The notes under the pieces: model-generated
Seen by the model: only the letters and a program-made list of their open reading frames with translations
Database searches by the model: none
What the model was told of the DNA's origin: nothing
Assembly: GCA_012845835.1 (NCBI GenBank)
Contig: JABAKD010000028.1
Span: forward strand, 9,703,689-9,767,688
Reading direction: 5' to 3'
From: Undaria pinnatifida
Lineage: Eukaryota > Sar > Phaeophyceae > Laminariales > Alariaceae
Length of the DNA stretch: 64,000 bases
In this document: positions 46,550 to 56,418 of the stretch, in pieces
Position numbering within the stretch: position 1 is the stretch's first letter
How the letters are laid out: each line of letters begins with the position of its first letter
Position numbers and translations under genes: made by a program

Positions 46550-46720
46550 TCATTTCGTCCCCAACTCCTTGCGGTACTTCATACCGCGGCTTTTCAGCTC
46601 GGCCGTCACCGTTTTCTGACGTGACCCATACCACTTTCTGGCGGAAAACATACCATGCGAATCGGCTTCGCCCGAGGCTCTTCACGCCCCACAGCCTTTG
46701 AATTTCCGACCGAATCTCAA
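46550..46720 (-). pseudogene. Repeat-borne coding fragment, copy 1
   Basis: The minus frame contains WYVFRQKVVWVTSENGDGRA and EKPRYEVPQGVGDEM. A plus-strand relative at 49190-49320 reads WYVFRQKAVYGSRQKINGDG and then RAEKTRYDVPQGDD. Two diverged copies in opposite orientation near LTR-like repeats indicate a mobile-element protein of unknown type rather than a host gene. Confidence 0.45.
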
Positions 46721-46967
46721 CCATGGGCGCCACATCATGTAACACGCGCATGCAGAATGCGCGCTTTCATATTTCAGATCCCTTCAGAGCGATCATTGCA
46801 AGACTCCTTCCACACACGGCACGAACCACTGCTCAACCATTCATAGCTGGCACAACCCACATACACGTACGCAAGGCGGGAAATGGGGAAAGGGACAAAG
46901 AGAGAGTTGGCAGTCCCACCAAACGCGGGCGATCCTGACCACACACACACACCCTCGCGTCCGCCTT

Positions 46968-47120
46968 GCGAATTCGTACACCGCATTCTGTTGAAATCCT
47001 CGCTACCGGTGTCGCCACTATCGACCCTGACAATGCACACACACCACTCTCTCGTCCGCCTTCCGTATTGGTACACCACATTATTATGTTGAAATCCACA
47101 CAGGGAGAGGGCGCCACCAC
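46968..47120. repeat. Local tandem duplication (~80 bp unit)
   Basis: 'CGTCCGCCTTGCGAATTCGT' .. 'GTTGAAATCC' at 46968-47015 is repeated at 47053-47100 as 'CGTCCGCCTTCCGTATTGGT' .. 'GTTGAAATCC'. Both units end in 'GGGCGCCACCA'- or 'GGTGTCGCCACTA'-like DNA. Confidence 0.6.
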
Positions 47121-47147
47121 TTAAACTTTTGGTACTTTGAATATATT

Positions 47148-47414
47148 AATTTTAAGGGGCTGTTACAGACAGGCCACCCTTTGCAGGTTTCTCTACTAGG
47201 CAGGTTCCACGTTGGTCACTCACTTGTACTAGATACGCTCTTGTATTAGTTCCACACACGCCACGGAAGAACTGAATAGCGTTCAATCTCAAGAGGCAAA
47301 ACATGATCCCCTTTTTCCTATACGCACATGCCTTCAATTGCATGTGAAACCCTTGTATATCCCATCCCATATCTTACGCCCTTGTTAGGCTCTCAGGGGA
47401 ATACCATATAACAC
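47148..47414 (+). mobile_element. LTR-like direct repeat, copy 1
   Basis: Begins AAGGGGC|TGTTACAGACAGGC and ends GGGAATACCATATAACA. It is about 90% identical by eye to 48792-49071, same orientation, 1.64 kb apart. TG..CA ends with a purine-rich AAGGGGC just outside suggest LTRs with a polypurine tract. Both copies carry the purine tract, so both look like 3' ends rather than a 5'/3' pair. Confidence 0.55.
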
Positions 47415-47605
47415 GATAGCCCACCCCGATGAGCCGTATATGCAGAAATATGGAAGGTTCGGAGAGGCACCGGTTCCACGGTCTAGAACATGGCTCGAAG
47501 ATGCAGCCCTTCACAACCTACTGCCACACCTCTACCCTGCGAGGCTATGAATCCTCAGGGAAAATGCTACATACAGCAGAAAACCTCGAACGAAGAACCA
47601 TAAGG

Positions 47606-48406
47606 CCATTTCTTACACAGTCGGATCCCGCCAGTCGAAAACGGCCCTTTTCGACTGGACTTCTTTTCGACTGGATTCTTCTGGTCCTTCTTGTTATCGT
47701 CAGACGAGTCGATTTTATAGTTTTTGTGCTCTTCCTAGAAGCGGTTGGTGTGAGGGAGTACTGCTGTACAGCAGGCGACATCGGTTGGCAGCTCTGTGCT
47801 TCGTGCTTTCTCCGCGAGCAACGGCTCGACGAACCCTAGTCCCAGCGAGTTGGTGGCGTTGGGCTTAGCCGAAAGCCGCCAAAGCTACGTTCGTCGAGTT
47901 GCACTCAGCAGCCGAGAGCCGCCGAAGCTACAGCAGGCGCAGCCGTTGTTGGCAGCACGGGATCGATACCGCGCGCTGCTGCCGTCGTGTGATACACGCT
48001 GCTGGCGAGCGGAACTAGGAATGTGCCACGCTGACTTGCTGCGAGAAGCAACAACAGCAGTGATAGCCAAGCTAGCGTCAGCGCCTTGTATGATACTGCT
48101 GTGTGGTACCTGGTATTTATTGGTGTGTGGCCGTGTGGCCGTGTGGGTGTGTGTTTGGTGGTGAGATGAGCGATGCGATCGGTTCCAAAAACACATACAT
48201 GTAAAACTTTTTCGACTGAGTTTTTCGACTGGAGGATCCAGTCCCAAAAGTCGAGTTTTTCACTTGGATCCGCCAGTCGGAATTCTCAGTCGAAAAAAGT
48301 CGAGTCGAAAAAGCCCTTTTTCGACTGCGTAAGAAAGCCCGATTCGGGCTTCAGTTGAAAAAGGTCGTTTTCGACTGACAAATCCGACTGTATAAGAAAT
48401 GGCTTA
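47606..48406. mobile_element. 800 bp element with terminal inverted repeats and TCGACTG motifs
   Basis: The left end GGCCATTTCTTACACAGTCGG and the right end, reverse-complemented (GCCATTTCTTATACAGTCGG), match closely and continue as CAGTCGAAAACG. Subterminal TTTTCGACTG / CAGTCGAAAA words recur many times at 47636-47690 and 48208-48385 and can form hairpins. Flanks are TAA on the left and TTA on the right, which loosely fits a 3 bp TWA target as in PIF/Harbinger. The superfamily is not established. The interior carries CAG triplets and GGTACCTGGTA at 48105 but no transposase. Confidence 0.6.
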
Positions 48407-48417
48407 AGACGGGAAAA

Positions 48418-48792
48418 ATGGTAAAGAAAACTCCAGCGAATGGCGAGGTCGACAGGCGCGGGAGCTGTCCCTTCCGCAGATTAGCGAGGGAATGCGAGGG
48501 CATAGGAAAGGGAAATAAGAACCATGCAGAAAAACAGGAACAAAAACAAAATTCGAAAGCGCTGGGGTCAAAGGCGGAAGAATCAAAACCTCGCGAGCAA
48601 AACCCCAAGCGGTCGCAAAGATGTACCAGAACCCGCTACGTACAAAACCCAACCCGCGCACGCGGAATGGACATCGTGCCCCACCCTGCGGGGGCGACGT
48701 CGAAACCGGGCGGAGAATTACCAGGAAAGTCCACCCAGGAAAACTCAATCAAAAACCCAGAACAAAAATCCTGCCGACGACGCAACGTATAA
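48418..48792 (+). CDS. Candidate highly charged 124-codon ORF
   Basis: ATG 48418 to TAA 48790-48792, Lys/Glu/Gln/Arg-rich and hydrophilic (KKTPANGEVDRRGSCPFRRL.., KNHAEKQEQKQNS..). It lies exactly between the inverted-repeat element and an LTR-like repeat. It may therefore be part of a retroelement internal region rather than a host gene. A second overlapping frame (48524-48847) is also open, so compositional bias could explain both. Confidence 0.25.
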   Translation: MVKKTPANGEVDRRGSCPFRRLARECEGIGKGNKNHAEKQEQKQNSKALGSKAEESKPREQNPKRSQRCTRTRYVQNPTRARGMDIVPHPAGATSKPGGELPGKSTQENSIKNPEQKSCRRRNV

Positions 48793-49071
48793 TAATATTA
48801 AGGGGCTGTTACAGATACAGGCCACCCTTTGTAGGTTTCTCTACTAGGCAGGTTCCACGTTGGTCACTCACTTGAACTAGATAAGCTCTTGTGTTAGTTC
48901 CACACACGCCACGCACGAACTGAATATCGTTCAATTCCAAGAAAGAGGCAAAATCATCGTCCCCTTTTTCCTATACGCACATGTTCTCAAAGGCATGTGA
49001 AAACTCTTTTTAATATCCAGCCGTATCCCATATCTTACGCCTTGTTAGGCTCCCAGGGGAATACGATAACA
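48792..49071 (+). mobile_element. LTR-like direct repeat, copy 2
   Basis: Partner of 47148-47414, beginning TTAAGGGGC|TGTTACAGATACAGG and ending GGGAATACGATAACA. Differences are scattered substitutions and small indels. Confidence 0.55.
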
Positions 49072-49189
49072 TTGAGAACTTGGTCTCACTTGAGATGACC
49101 GGAAAGTAACCTATAATACACTGCCCATACACTAAAACCTATAAAAGATGCCCAACACAAGAATAAGACAATAAAAAGAACCGAGCCAT

Positions 49190-49320
49190 ATTATGGTATG
49201 TTTTCCGTCAGAAAGCGGTATATGGATCACGTCAGAAAATAAATGGTGACGGCCGAGCTGAAAAGACACGATATGATGTACCGCAAGGAGATGATGTTAA
49301 AAATCGATAGGAGGCTGAGT
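49190..49320 (+). pseudogene. Repeat-borne coding fragment, copy 2
   Basis: Plus-strand relative of 46550-46720 (shared peptides WYVFRQK, NGDGRAEK, RYDVPQG), ending at TAG after DDVKNR. It is fr. Confidence 0.4.
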
Positions 49321-49424
49321 TGACCAATCAGCGACGCGGATCGGGGTTAATATCTAGGTGTATTCTGCTCATTAACAATTGTTAATAATATTGGTAAGTT
49401 GCAGTTTCACATCTGAAAGTAATT

Positions 49425-49715
49425 ATGTTTGCTTACTACCTTCCATCTCTTCGTGTCAAATACTCTTGGCTGGGTTTGACTGGCCTGCGTTGCGCGATAG
49501 ATGAGCTTCGCCAACCCAACCATTTCGAATTCTTCGGCGGTGCCATCGCCGTCGCCCGAACAGCCGAGCTTGCAAGTTCCCGATGTGCGTATGTGGTTGG
49601 TTTTTTAGCTGAGATTGCGAGCCTTCCAACCAAAGTGTGTAGTATATGTTTTTCGTGTAAAGGATCGCGCGTCGCAAGACAGTCGGGCTCGATCATTATT
49701 GGAGTGCAAGACTAA
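49425..49715 (+). CDS. Candidate 96-codon ORF, unknown
   Basis: ATG 49425 to TAA 49715 with reasonable composition (MFAYYLPSLRVKYSWLGLTG.., FFGGAIAVARTAELASSR..). The complementary strand also has a plausible short first exon (MAPPKNSKWLGWRSSS, from about 49550 down to a possible donor AAG|GTAGTA near 49437). The coding strand is therefore undecided. No domain recognised. Confidence 0.25.
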   Translation: MFAYYLPSLRVKYSWLGLTGLRCAIDELRQPNHFEFFGGAIAVARTAELASSRCAYVVGFLAEIASLPTKVCSICFSCKGSRVARQSGSIIIGVQD

Positions 49716-49741
49716 AGAGCTGGAAAAAATAAAACGAAAAC

Positions 49742-50068
49742 ATGGAAAGTGGGTTGCTCCTAGGAAACGAAAGCGAAATGATGAAGTATAGCAATATAGG
49801 CGTCGGATCAACCGCGACGAGGCAAACCTTTGTGACACCGCGTGTGTGTCCGAACGTCAATTTGAGACCAGGAGGAGGAACTGGCGGAGAAAAAAAGACG
49901 TGTGTCGTCGCTTTCGAGACGGCGTGTTTTTTTGCCGCAGTGATTCCTCTGTCGCATGATGCAGACCAGGGCGAGGAAAGCAGCCAGATGTTCATGGTCT
50001 CAACTATGCAGGACATTTTTTTGGGCTTAAAACTTTGGGACTTGTATACACATCGATCGAATTCATGA
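49742..50068 (+). CDS. Candidate 108-codon ORF, unknown
   Basis: ATG 49742 (27 bp after the previous stop) to TGA 50066-50068. The reading MESGLLLGNESEMMKYSNIG, then VCPNVNLRPGGGTGGEKKT and FFAAVIPLSHDADQGEES looks more protein-like than the opposite strand. No homologous family recognised, no splice signals used. It could be a small gene or an exon. Confidence 0.3.
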   Translation: MESGLLLGNESEMMKYSNIGVGSTATRQTFVTPRVCPNVNLRPGGGTGGEKKTCVVAFETACFFAAVIPLSHDADQGEESSQMFMVSTMQDIFLGLKLWDLYTHRSNS

Positions 50069-51552
50069 TCCCAACACTGCCGTAAGGCGAGTTTTGCACA
50101 TACATGCGACTTGTATTTTTAATCGATCGCTTGTGAGACGTGAAACAGGCGGGACTTTCATGGTATATCATGCACGACAGCAGACACACACAAGCACGGT
50201 TATCATGTTTGGTTTTGAAGGCCAGAGCGCATTGTAGGATCTGAGAGTTAGGGCCAATGTCACGCTCTCGTGAGGGGGACGGTGTGCGAGATATTATGGG
50301 TGTAGGCATGGGGGGTGGGAAAACGAGGGGAAGGTCGCGAGGGCTGGAAGAAGAGGGTTGCCGACAGGGTGCTTCAAACAGGCATGGAATTCTACGAAAT
50401 AACAAAAACAAAGTTCAACACAGAGCTTCAAACATCCTAAAAGGATAACGAAAAAAACTTTTTTCACGAAAAAAATGTGCCTCAGAAAGTTAAGTTACAC
50501 GCTTCAAAACTCTCATCCTCAACGGGAGAACCGCAGCGTAATTAACCTAGAAATATGCCCGTGTCAGAGTCTGGGAACAGCCAGCGTATGCCCCTTGGCG
50601 CCATCAACGAAAGAATTCGAGCGCTAATCATCCCGTGAAAGGATTGCTGAAACATCGCTGCCATCGTAAACATCGTTCCCGAACTAGGAAATGAAACACC
50701 GTCAATGCAAGCAGGAAACCGCGCGCGAAGGGAACCGAGGTGAACCAGTCAGTATAGAATGGTGCAGCGGATTGGATCTCACGGCGTCGTATCGGCAGCG
50801 GTAGGTGTTGACCTTCGCGGATAGAAAAATGGCAACGTAAATGTGACGAAAGGAGTAGACCAAAATAGACCAATCACTGGTAAAATAATACTAACCAGGT
50901 GGTGGTGCTTAGAATCGCACTATTGTTATAAAGAGTTTGGTATTGTTCGATTTCTCTGCTGAGCCAGAAAACCGGGGAACGACATCCTCTCACTGGTGCC
51001 ACTGCTGTAATAAATTGCTTCCAAAACCGTACTAGGGTGAATTGTTGCAGACCACCTCGGAGGGCCCCACAATTCCAAACAAACAAAAATCTGAATTGCA
51101 CTCGAATACGTTGCCTACCCCCTTGGGACACCCGAACGCCAGCTCATCCCGACACGTTGTAAAAGAGCGATGCAGATGCATAAAACCTTCCGAGTGTAAT
51201 CAAATCCACCCGGCTAATTTATTCGGGGAATGGACGGAACGGACAACACATCGCTTCACCGCCCAGTTATACACCGTTTAAACTTTCAACGCAACCACCG
51301 CACCAAATGATGCACGCCAAACGAATCAGACAACGAAACGTCACAATGTATACTTACTCGTCCTTCAACATAAGTGCACGCAGTATAATCGGGGAAACGA
51401 CAGATCAGAATTATCTGCAAACACAAAGAAGTTGGAAACCAAAAAGAGGAAGCGATGTCTCTCATAGAACTAAAGGTTGACGAATCAGGAAACTGCTGAC
51501 AACTGATCCCTCTCTCCTTTCTCTAGTCGCAACCTACAATCAATAGCTACTT
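50069..51552. other. Unassigned stretch
   Basis: Open frames on both strands (50628-50873 and 50874-51131 minus, 51042-51281 plus) with moderate composition but no agreed splice sites. Confidence 0.4.
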
Positions 51553-51885
51553 CTACTTCGTAGCTAGCCACGCGTACTCAAGCTGAAGTATCAGTACGCC
51601 CAATAAAAACGACGTCAGAAGGAATACCTGGGAAGCAAACCAATCCGAATCGACGGCGAAGGCCCGAAGGACCACGAATACAAAACAGAAGAAATCTACG
51701 AAGAGCCATCGAGCGCATATACGCGCCCCAGCCCTTTCAAAAGGCACTAAACGAGAAGGTACGAGGAGAAAAACAGCAAAAGATAACACAGTCCGCTCGT
51801 CTCGCCAGTGAAAAATTCTAAAGCCAACAGAGGCGAACTTCGAAGGCGGTAATGGCGATTCCGACCCTGGCCAGTCCCATGGCAA
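51553..51885 (-). CDS. Candidate small membrane protein (110 aa)
   Basis: ATG 51885 to TAG 51553. After a hydrophilic start (MPWDWPGSESPLPPSK) there are three hydrophobic stretches: TVLSFAVFLLVPSRLVPF, WLFVDFFCFVFVVLRAFAV and VFLLTSFLLGVLILQL. It would be a short multi-pass membrane protein or the last exon of one. The minus-strand frame 52081-52359 upstream could be an earlier exon, but no in-phase junction was fixed. No family recognised. Confidence 0.35.
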   Translation of the reverse strand: MPWDWPGSESPLPPSKFASVGFRIFHWRDERTVLSFAVFLLVPSRLVPFERAGARICARWLFVDFFCFVFVVLRAFAVDSDWFASQVFLLTSFLLGVLILQLEYAWLATK

Positions 51886-52639
51886 GGTGCGCGAGACTTT
51901 CTCCGGCTATGTAGGAGGTCATCGTAAGCAGACCAGAAACGCGGTGAGAATAGCATTGTCAACGATGGGCATCGTCTGTTTCCTCACACAGTCTCGTTCC
52001 ATCCCAGACGGAGAAAAAACACGCCGCATTGGGCACGTAGAGCGTCGCTGCGAAGTTCTTGGAAGAAAACGAAACTCCACTCAACTCGGCGACCGAGAAG
52101 TTCGCTCGTCATCTTGAAGTTGTCGGAAGGCGCGGCTGAACGATTCGGATGACCTTCGCCAGTGCCTCAAATATCGGAAATTCCGGCGGTCTTGCACGAG
52201 GGCACCGGGACGATCGCCTACAATGGGCTCGATGGTCCTGTTACTCCGTAACAAGCACCCCACGGCAGCGGTCACACCTGGAGGGGGCAAACTCAAAAGT
52301 TCTGAAAGCAGCCAGAAGGGGGAGAGGGGGCGTACTTGTTGGTTGCTTGCTTCAGTCATTAGACCATTGACCTCGCATCCCTTTCGAGACGGTGCGCCGT
52401 TCCTACTTCAAATAAAGACATCCAACGTTTGCGCGCTAAGTACGCTTCTTCCATATATCATATTACATTGCAAAAAAATGCTTCTCATTCCCTTCTTCGG
52501 CCGTCTATGGCCACCGTCTATCTCCTAGGATAACCGAGGGGGTCAAATCCAACAGTGCTGAATGCAGCTAACAGGGGGAAAGCAGTGCACGCATTTAAAC
52601 CGTCTGAACCGCCGGGCGGTTAGTCGCTTAAAACCAAGC

Positions 52640-55600
52640 CCATGAGGGACAACAATCCTGAGATCGACGGCACACGGCGGGGGAGAAACCGCAGCAACGA
52701 TATTGCGGCTGTCTTTGCGAGGAGTAGGAGCCCTAAGCGCGACCGCACCCGGCGGCAAGTAACTTCCGCGGCTGCATTGCGGTGATCTTGGCGAGGAGGG
52801 TGGGGATAAGATTGACAGTACACATCGGGGAAGGAATCATGGTAGGCAGCATTTGGGGTTTCTGTATCTAAACGATCGGGATGTTTCAGCTCGAACTCAC
52901 ACGGCGTGGAAGAAGATAAGGACCGACGTATAACGTTGCGACCGTCTTCGCCACAGAAGCTCTTGGCTCGAGCCCACACGGCGGAACTGCCCACTGCGGC
53001 AGCATCGCGGCCGTTGTCGCACAGAGCAGGCTACCTCGCACCACGGGGAAAGAGCTACCGCATCTATCTTGACCGCAACCTGCGGCACATAAACCACGAC
53101 AGCAAGAGAGTCTTCGCGGGGAACACGAGCGCCAAGCTCGATCGTATCCGGCAGCGAAGACACCACAGCGTCAATATCGCGGCCGTCCTCGCGAAGAACA
53201 CGAGCACTGAGCTCGATCGCAGTTGGCGGTGAAGAGACCACGGCGATGACATTGCGGTCGTCTTCGCAGGGAGCATGAGCCCTAAAGTCCACCGCACCCG
53301 GCGGGGGAAACCCACTGCGGCGTTATTGCGGCCGGTCTTCGCAAGGAACACATGCACTGAGCTCGATCACATCGGGAGGTGAAGAAACCACGGCGGCAAT
53401 ATCGCGGCCGTCTTCGCAAGGGACACGAGCACTCAGCTCGACTGCACCCGGCTGGGACAATCCATGGCGGCAACATTGCGGCATTCTTTGCGAAGAACAC
53501 GAGCCCTACGCCCGATCGTACCTGGCGGTGAAAAACCCTTGGCGGCAATATTGCGGCCATTTTCGCGAGGAGCATGAGCACTCAGCTCGACCGCACTCGG
53601 CTGGAATAATCCACCGCGAAAATTACGTTCGCCGTAGCGGGGAGCATGATCCTTGAGCTTGACCGCACCCAGCTGGAACAATCCACGGCGGCGACATCGC
53701 GGCCGTCTTTGCGAGGAACACGAACACTGAGCTCGATCGTACCTGGCAGTAAACAAGTCACGGCGGCAGCATTGCGGTTGTCTTCGCGGGGGACATGAGC
53801 CCTCAGCCCGACGGTTCACGGCGGGGAAAAAAACACGGCGGCGATATCGCGGCCGTCTTCTCGAGGAACACGAACACTGACCTCGATCGCACCTGGCGGT
53901 GAGGAAACCGCGACGGCAACATTGCGGCTGTCTTCGAGGGGAGCATGAGCCCTGAGCCCAACCGCACCCGGCGGGGTAAACCCACGGCGGCGATATCGCG
54001 GCCGTCTATGCGAGGAACACGATCCCTAAGCCCAATTGTACCCGGCGGTAAAGAAACCACGGCGGCGCGGCACTATTGCGGCCGCCTTCGCGGGGAGCAC
54101 GAACACTCAGCTCGACCACACCCGGCTGGAACAAACCACGGCCGCATTATTGCTGGTGCCTTCGCGAGGAACGCGAGCCGTAGGCTAGATCGTACCCGAC
54201 AGTGAAAAAACCACGGCTGCAATATCGCGGCCGTCTTCGCGAGGAACACGAGCACTCAGCTCGATCGTACCAGGCGGTGAAGAAACCACGGCGACAGCAT
54301 TGCGGCCGTCTTCGCCGGGGGCATGAGCGCTGCGCCCACCGCACCCGGCGAGGAATGCCCAAGGCGGCGATATTGCGGCCGTCTTCGCGATGAACACGGA
54401 GACTGAATTCAATCGTACCTGGCCATGAAGACTCCCCTGCGGCAAAAATGCGGCCGCCTTGGCGGGGAACATGAGTCTTGAGCTTGACCGCACCCGGCTG
54501 GAACAATCCACGGCGGCAATATCGCGGCCGTCTTCGCGAGGAACACGAGCACTGCGCTCGATTGCACCTGGCGGTGAAGAAACCACATCGGCAACATTGT
54601 CGCCGTCTTCGCGGGGAACACGAGCACTCAGCTCGACCACACCCGGCTGGAACAATCCACGCCGGCAACATTGCGGCTGCCTTCGCGGGGAGCACGAGTC
54701 CTAGGCTCAATCATACCCGGCAGTGAAGAAATCACGGCGGCAATATCGCGGCCGCCTTCGCGAGGAACACGAGCCCTCCGCCCGATCGTACCTGGCGGTC
54801 ACGGGGGAAAAATTGCGGCCGTCTTCGCAGGGGGCATGAGCCCTGAGCCCGACAGCACCCGGCGGGGAAAAAACACGCGGCGATATTTCGGCCGTCTTCG
54901 CTAGGAACACGAGCACCAACCCCCGATCGTACCTGGTGGTGAAAACACCACGGCGGAAAAATCGCGGCCGCTTTCGCGGGGAGTATGAGCCTTGAGCTTG
55001 ATCGCACCCAGCTGGAACAATACACGGCGGCGATATAGCGGCCGTCTTTGCGAGCAACACAAAAACTGAGCTCGATCGCACCCGGTAAACAAATCACGGC
55101 GGCAACATTGCGGCCTCCTTGGCGGGGAGCATGAACCCTGAGCCCGAACGCAACCGGCGGGAAAACGCACGGCGGCGGTATCGCGACCGTCTTCGCGAGG
55201 AACACAGGCCTTAAGCCCGATCGTTCCTGGCGGTGAAAACATGGCGGCAATAGTGCGGCCGTCTTCGCGGGGGGCACGAGCACTCAGCTCGACCGAACCC
55301 GGCTGGAACAATCTACGGCGGCAATATCGCGGCTCTCTCCGAGAAGAACACGGGCCCTAGGTTAGATCGTACTCGGTAGTGAAGAAACCATGGCGGCAAT
55401 ATCGCGGCCGTCTTCGCGAGGAATACGAGCACTCAGCTCGATTGTACCTGGCGGTGATGAAACCACGGCGCCAACATTGCGGCCGTCTTCACAGGGAGCA
55501 TGAGCCCTGGGAACGACGGTACATGGCGGGGAAAACGGACGGCGGCAACATCGCGGTGATTTTCGCAAGGAGCAGGAAGTCCGTGATCTTTTGGCCGTAG
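52640..55600. repeat. Minisatellite of about 39 diverged 75 bp units
   Basis: The anchor GGCCGTCTTCGC recurs at spacings of 74-76 bp (for example 53181, 53256, 53330, 53406, 53480, 53555). Units alternate between types with linkers such as 'GGCGGTGAAGAAACCACGG' and 'CGGCTGGAACAATCCACGG', so a higher-order repeat is likely. A 25-codon period keeps several frames open for many units; the minus frame reads ARVPREDGRDIAAVVSSPPG. Frame-breaking 74 and 76 bp units argue against a single long protein. At its right end the array merges into the minus-strand exon ending near 55570. Confidence 0.9.
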
Positions 55601-55785
55601 GGTTACGTCGTCGAGGACCTCGCTGGCCTTGGCGTTGCCTTCATCTGGTGGCGAGGAAAGAAAGACGTAGGTGGGTCCACCCTCCTGATCCTGCTGCTTG
55701 TTTCGCGTGGACGCTTGGATGCCTACTTGGTATTGGAACGGCGCGGTGGTGATGAACGCCAGCTGGGGGGCGGAGAAGAGTCTTG
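55430..55785 (-). CDS. Coding exon abutting the minisatellite, unknown protein
   Basis: The minus frame is open for over 100 codons and is clearly protein-like: LFSAPQLAFITTAPFQYQVG, then TYVFLSSPPDEGNAKASEVL and DDVTLRPKDHGLPAPCENHR, running into the array as DVAAV. A possible acceptor (TATCCTGTCAG) lies at about 55785. The last residues (ENHRDVAAV..) correspond to the repeat unit's REDGRDIAAV, so the array may have grown from this 3' coding end. No ATG, so upstream exons exist, perhaps the tandem ORFs to the right. No family recognised. Confidence 0.45.
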
Positions 55786-55848
55786 GATGGACAGGCGCCG
55801 ACTGTCTGACAGGATACGCGAGGCACGACGCTTTTCCGAACCCAGGGT

Positions 55849-56418
55849 TTAGCCGGCAAAGGCGGCCATGTCCGCGGTCTGAACGATGGCCGATTCAGCC
55901 GCTGCCAGTTGGGCGTGGAGGTTGGCCTTGCGACAGAGTGCTCTCCTTGAACGGCGCGCCGCGATAGCAGCGTTCGTCTCCGCAATGGCCGTGGCGCCAG
56001 CAGATGCCTGGTTTTCAAGGGATTCCTGCTCAACCTTTGCAGCCTCTTCGGCCGCGCGAACCACTCGCATGTGGGTGGCGCGGGCGGTGGCCGTCATGCC
56101 AGCCCAGGCGGCCGGTGTGAAAGCACGGGCATACTTTTCCGGCATGGAAGGTCTGGAGACTTCTGCAGTGTTGGTACCTCTGCCCTCGCCAGGGTCATCA
56201 TTGGGAAGGTCTCCCTCGATATCTGCCAGACGGAATGGACCAAGCTGTTGGGCTGTCGTGCGGTTGGACTCATCATATTTGCGTGTGCTGCGGGAATCCG
56301 CAGGTTTGAGCGGGCCTGACGAATTCCAAGGCGGGGGCAGGCGTTCTGCGGGAGGAGAGGCTACCGGGGGGGTTGACCGTGAAGGCGATCGACCACGTGA
56401 GGTGTGATGGTCTCGCAA
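55849..56418 (-). CDS. Tandem paralogous ORF 2 (189 codons), unknown
   Basis: Runs to a stop at about 55849-55851. The N-terminal part is Pro/Ser/Arg-rich. The C-terminal half is a long Ala-rich helix (EEAAKVEQESLENQAS.., AIAETNAAIAARRSRRAL..) with coiled-coil character. It is homologous to the ORF just upstream at 56361-56987 (shared AxWAxM..AR.TH.RVVR, then ARRSRxAL, then LxAQ..E.A..QTA..A.FA). It could be a host duplicate or part of a repeated element. The opposite strand is open too, but only the minus strand conserves peptide between copies. Confidence 0.45.
   Translation of the reverse strand: MRDHHTSRGRSPSRSTPPVASPPAERLPPPWNSSGPLKPADSRSTRKYDESNRTTAQQLGPFRLADIEGDLPNDDPGEGRGTNTAEVSRPSMPEKYARAFTPAAWAGMTATARATHMRVVRAAEEAAKVEQESLENQASAGATAIAETNAAIAARRSRRALCRKANLHAQLAAAESAIVQTADMAAFAG

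Noticed and set aside
52640..55600. Long ORFs on both strands through the 75 bp array as a repeat protein
   Set aside because: Unit lengths of 74-76 bp break any single frame, and both strands are equally open, so continuous coding is not supported.
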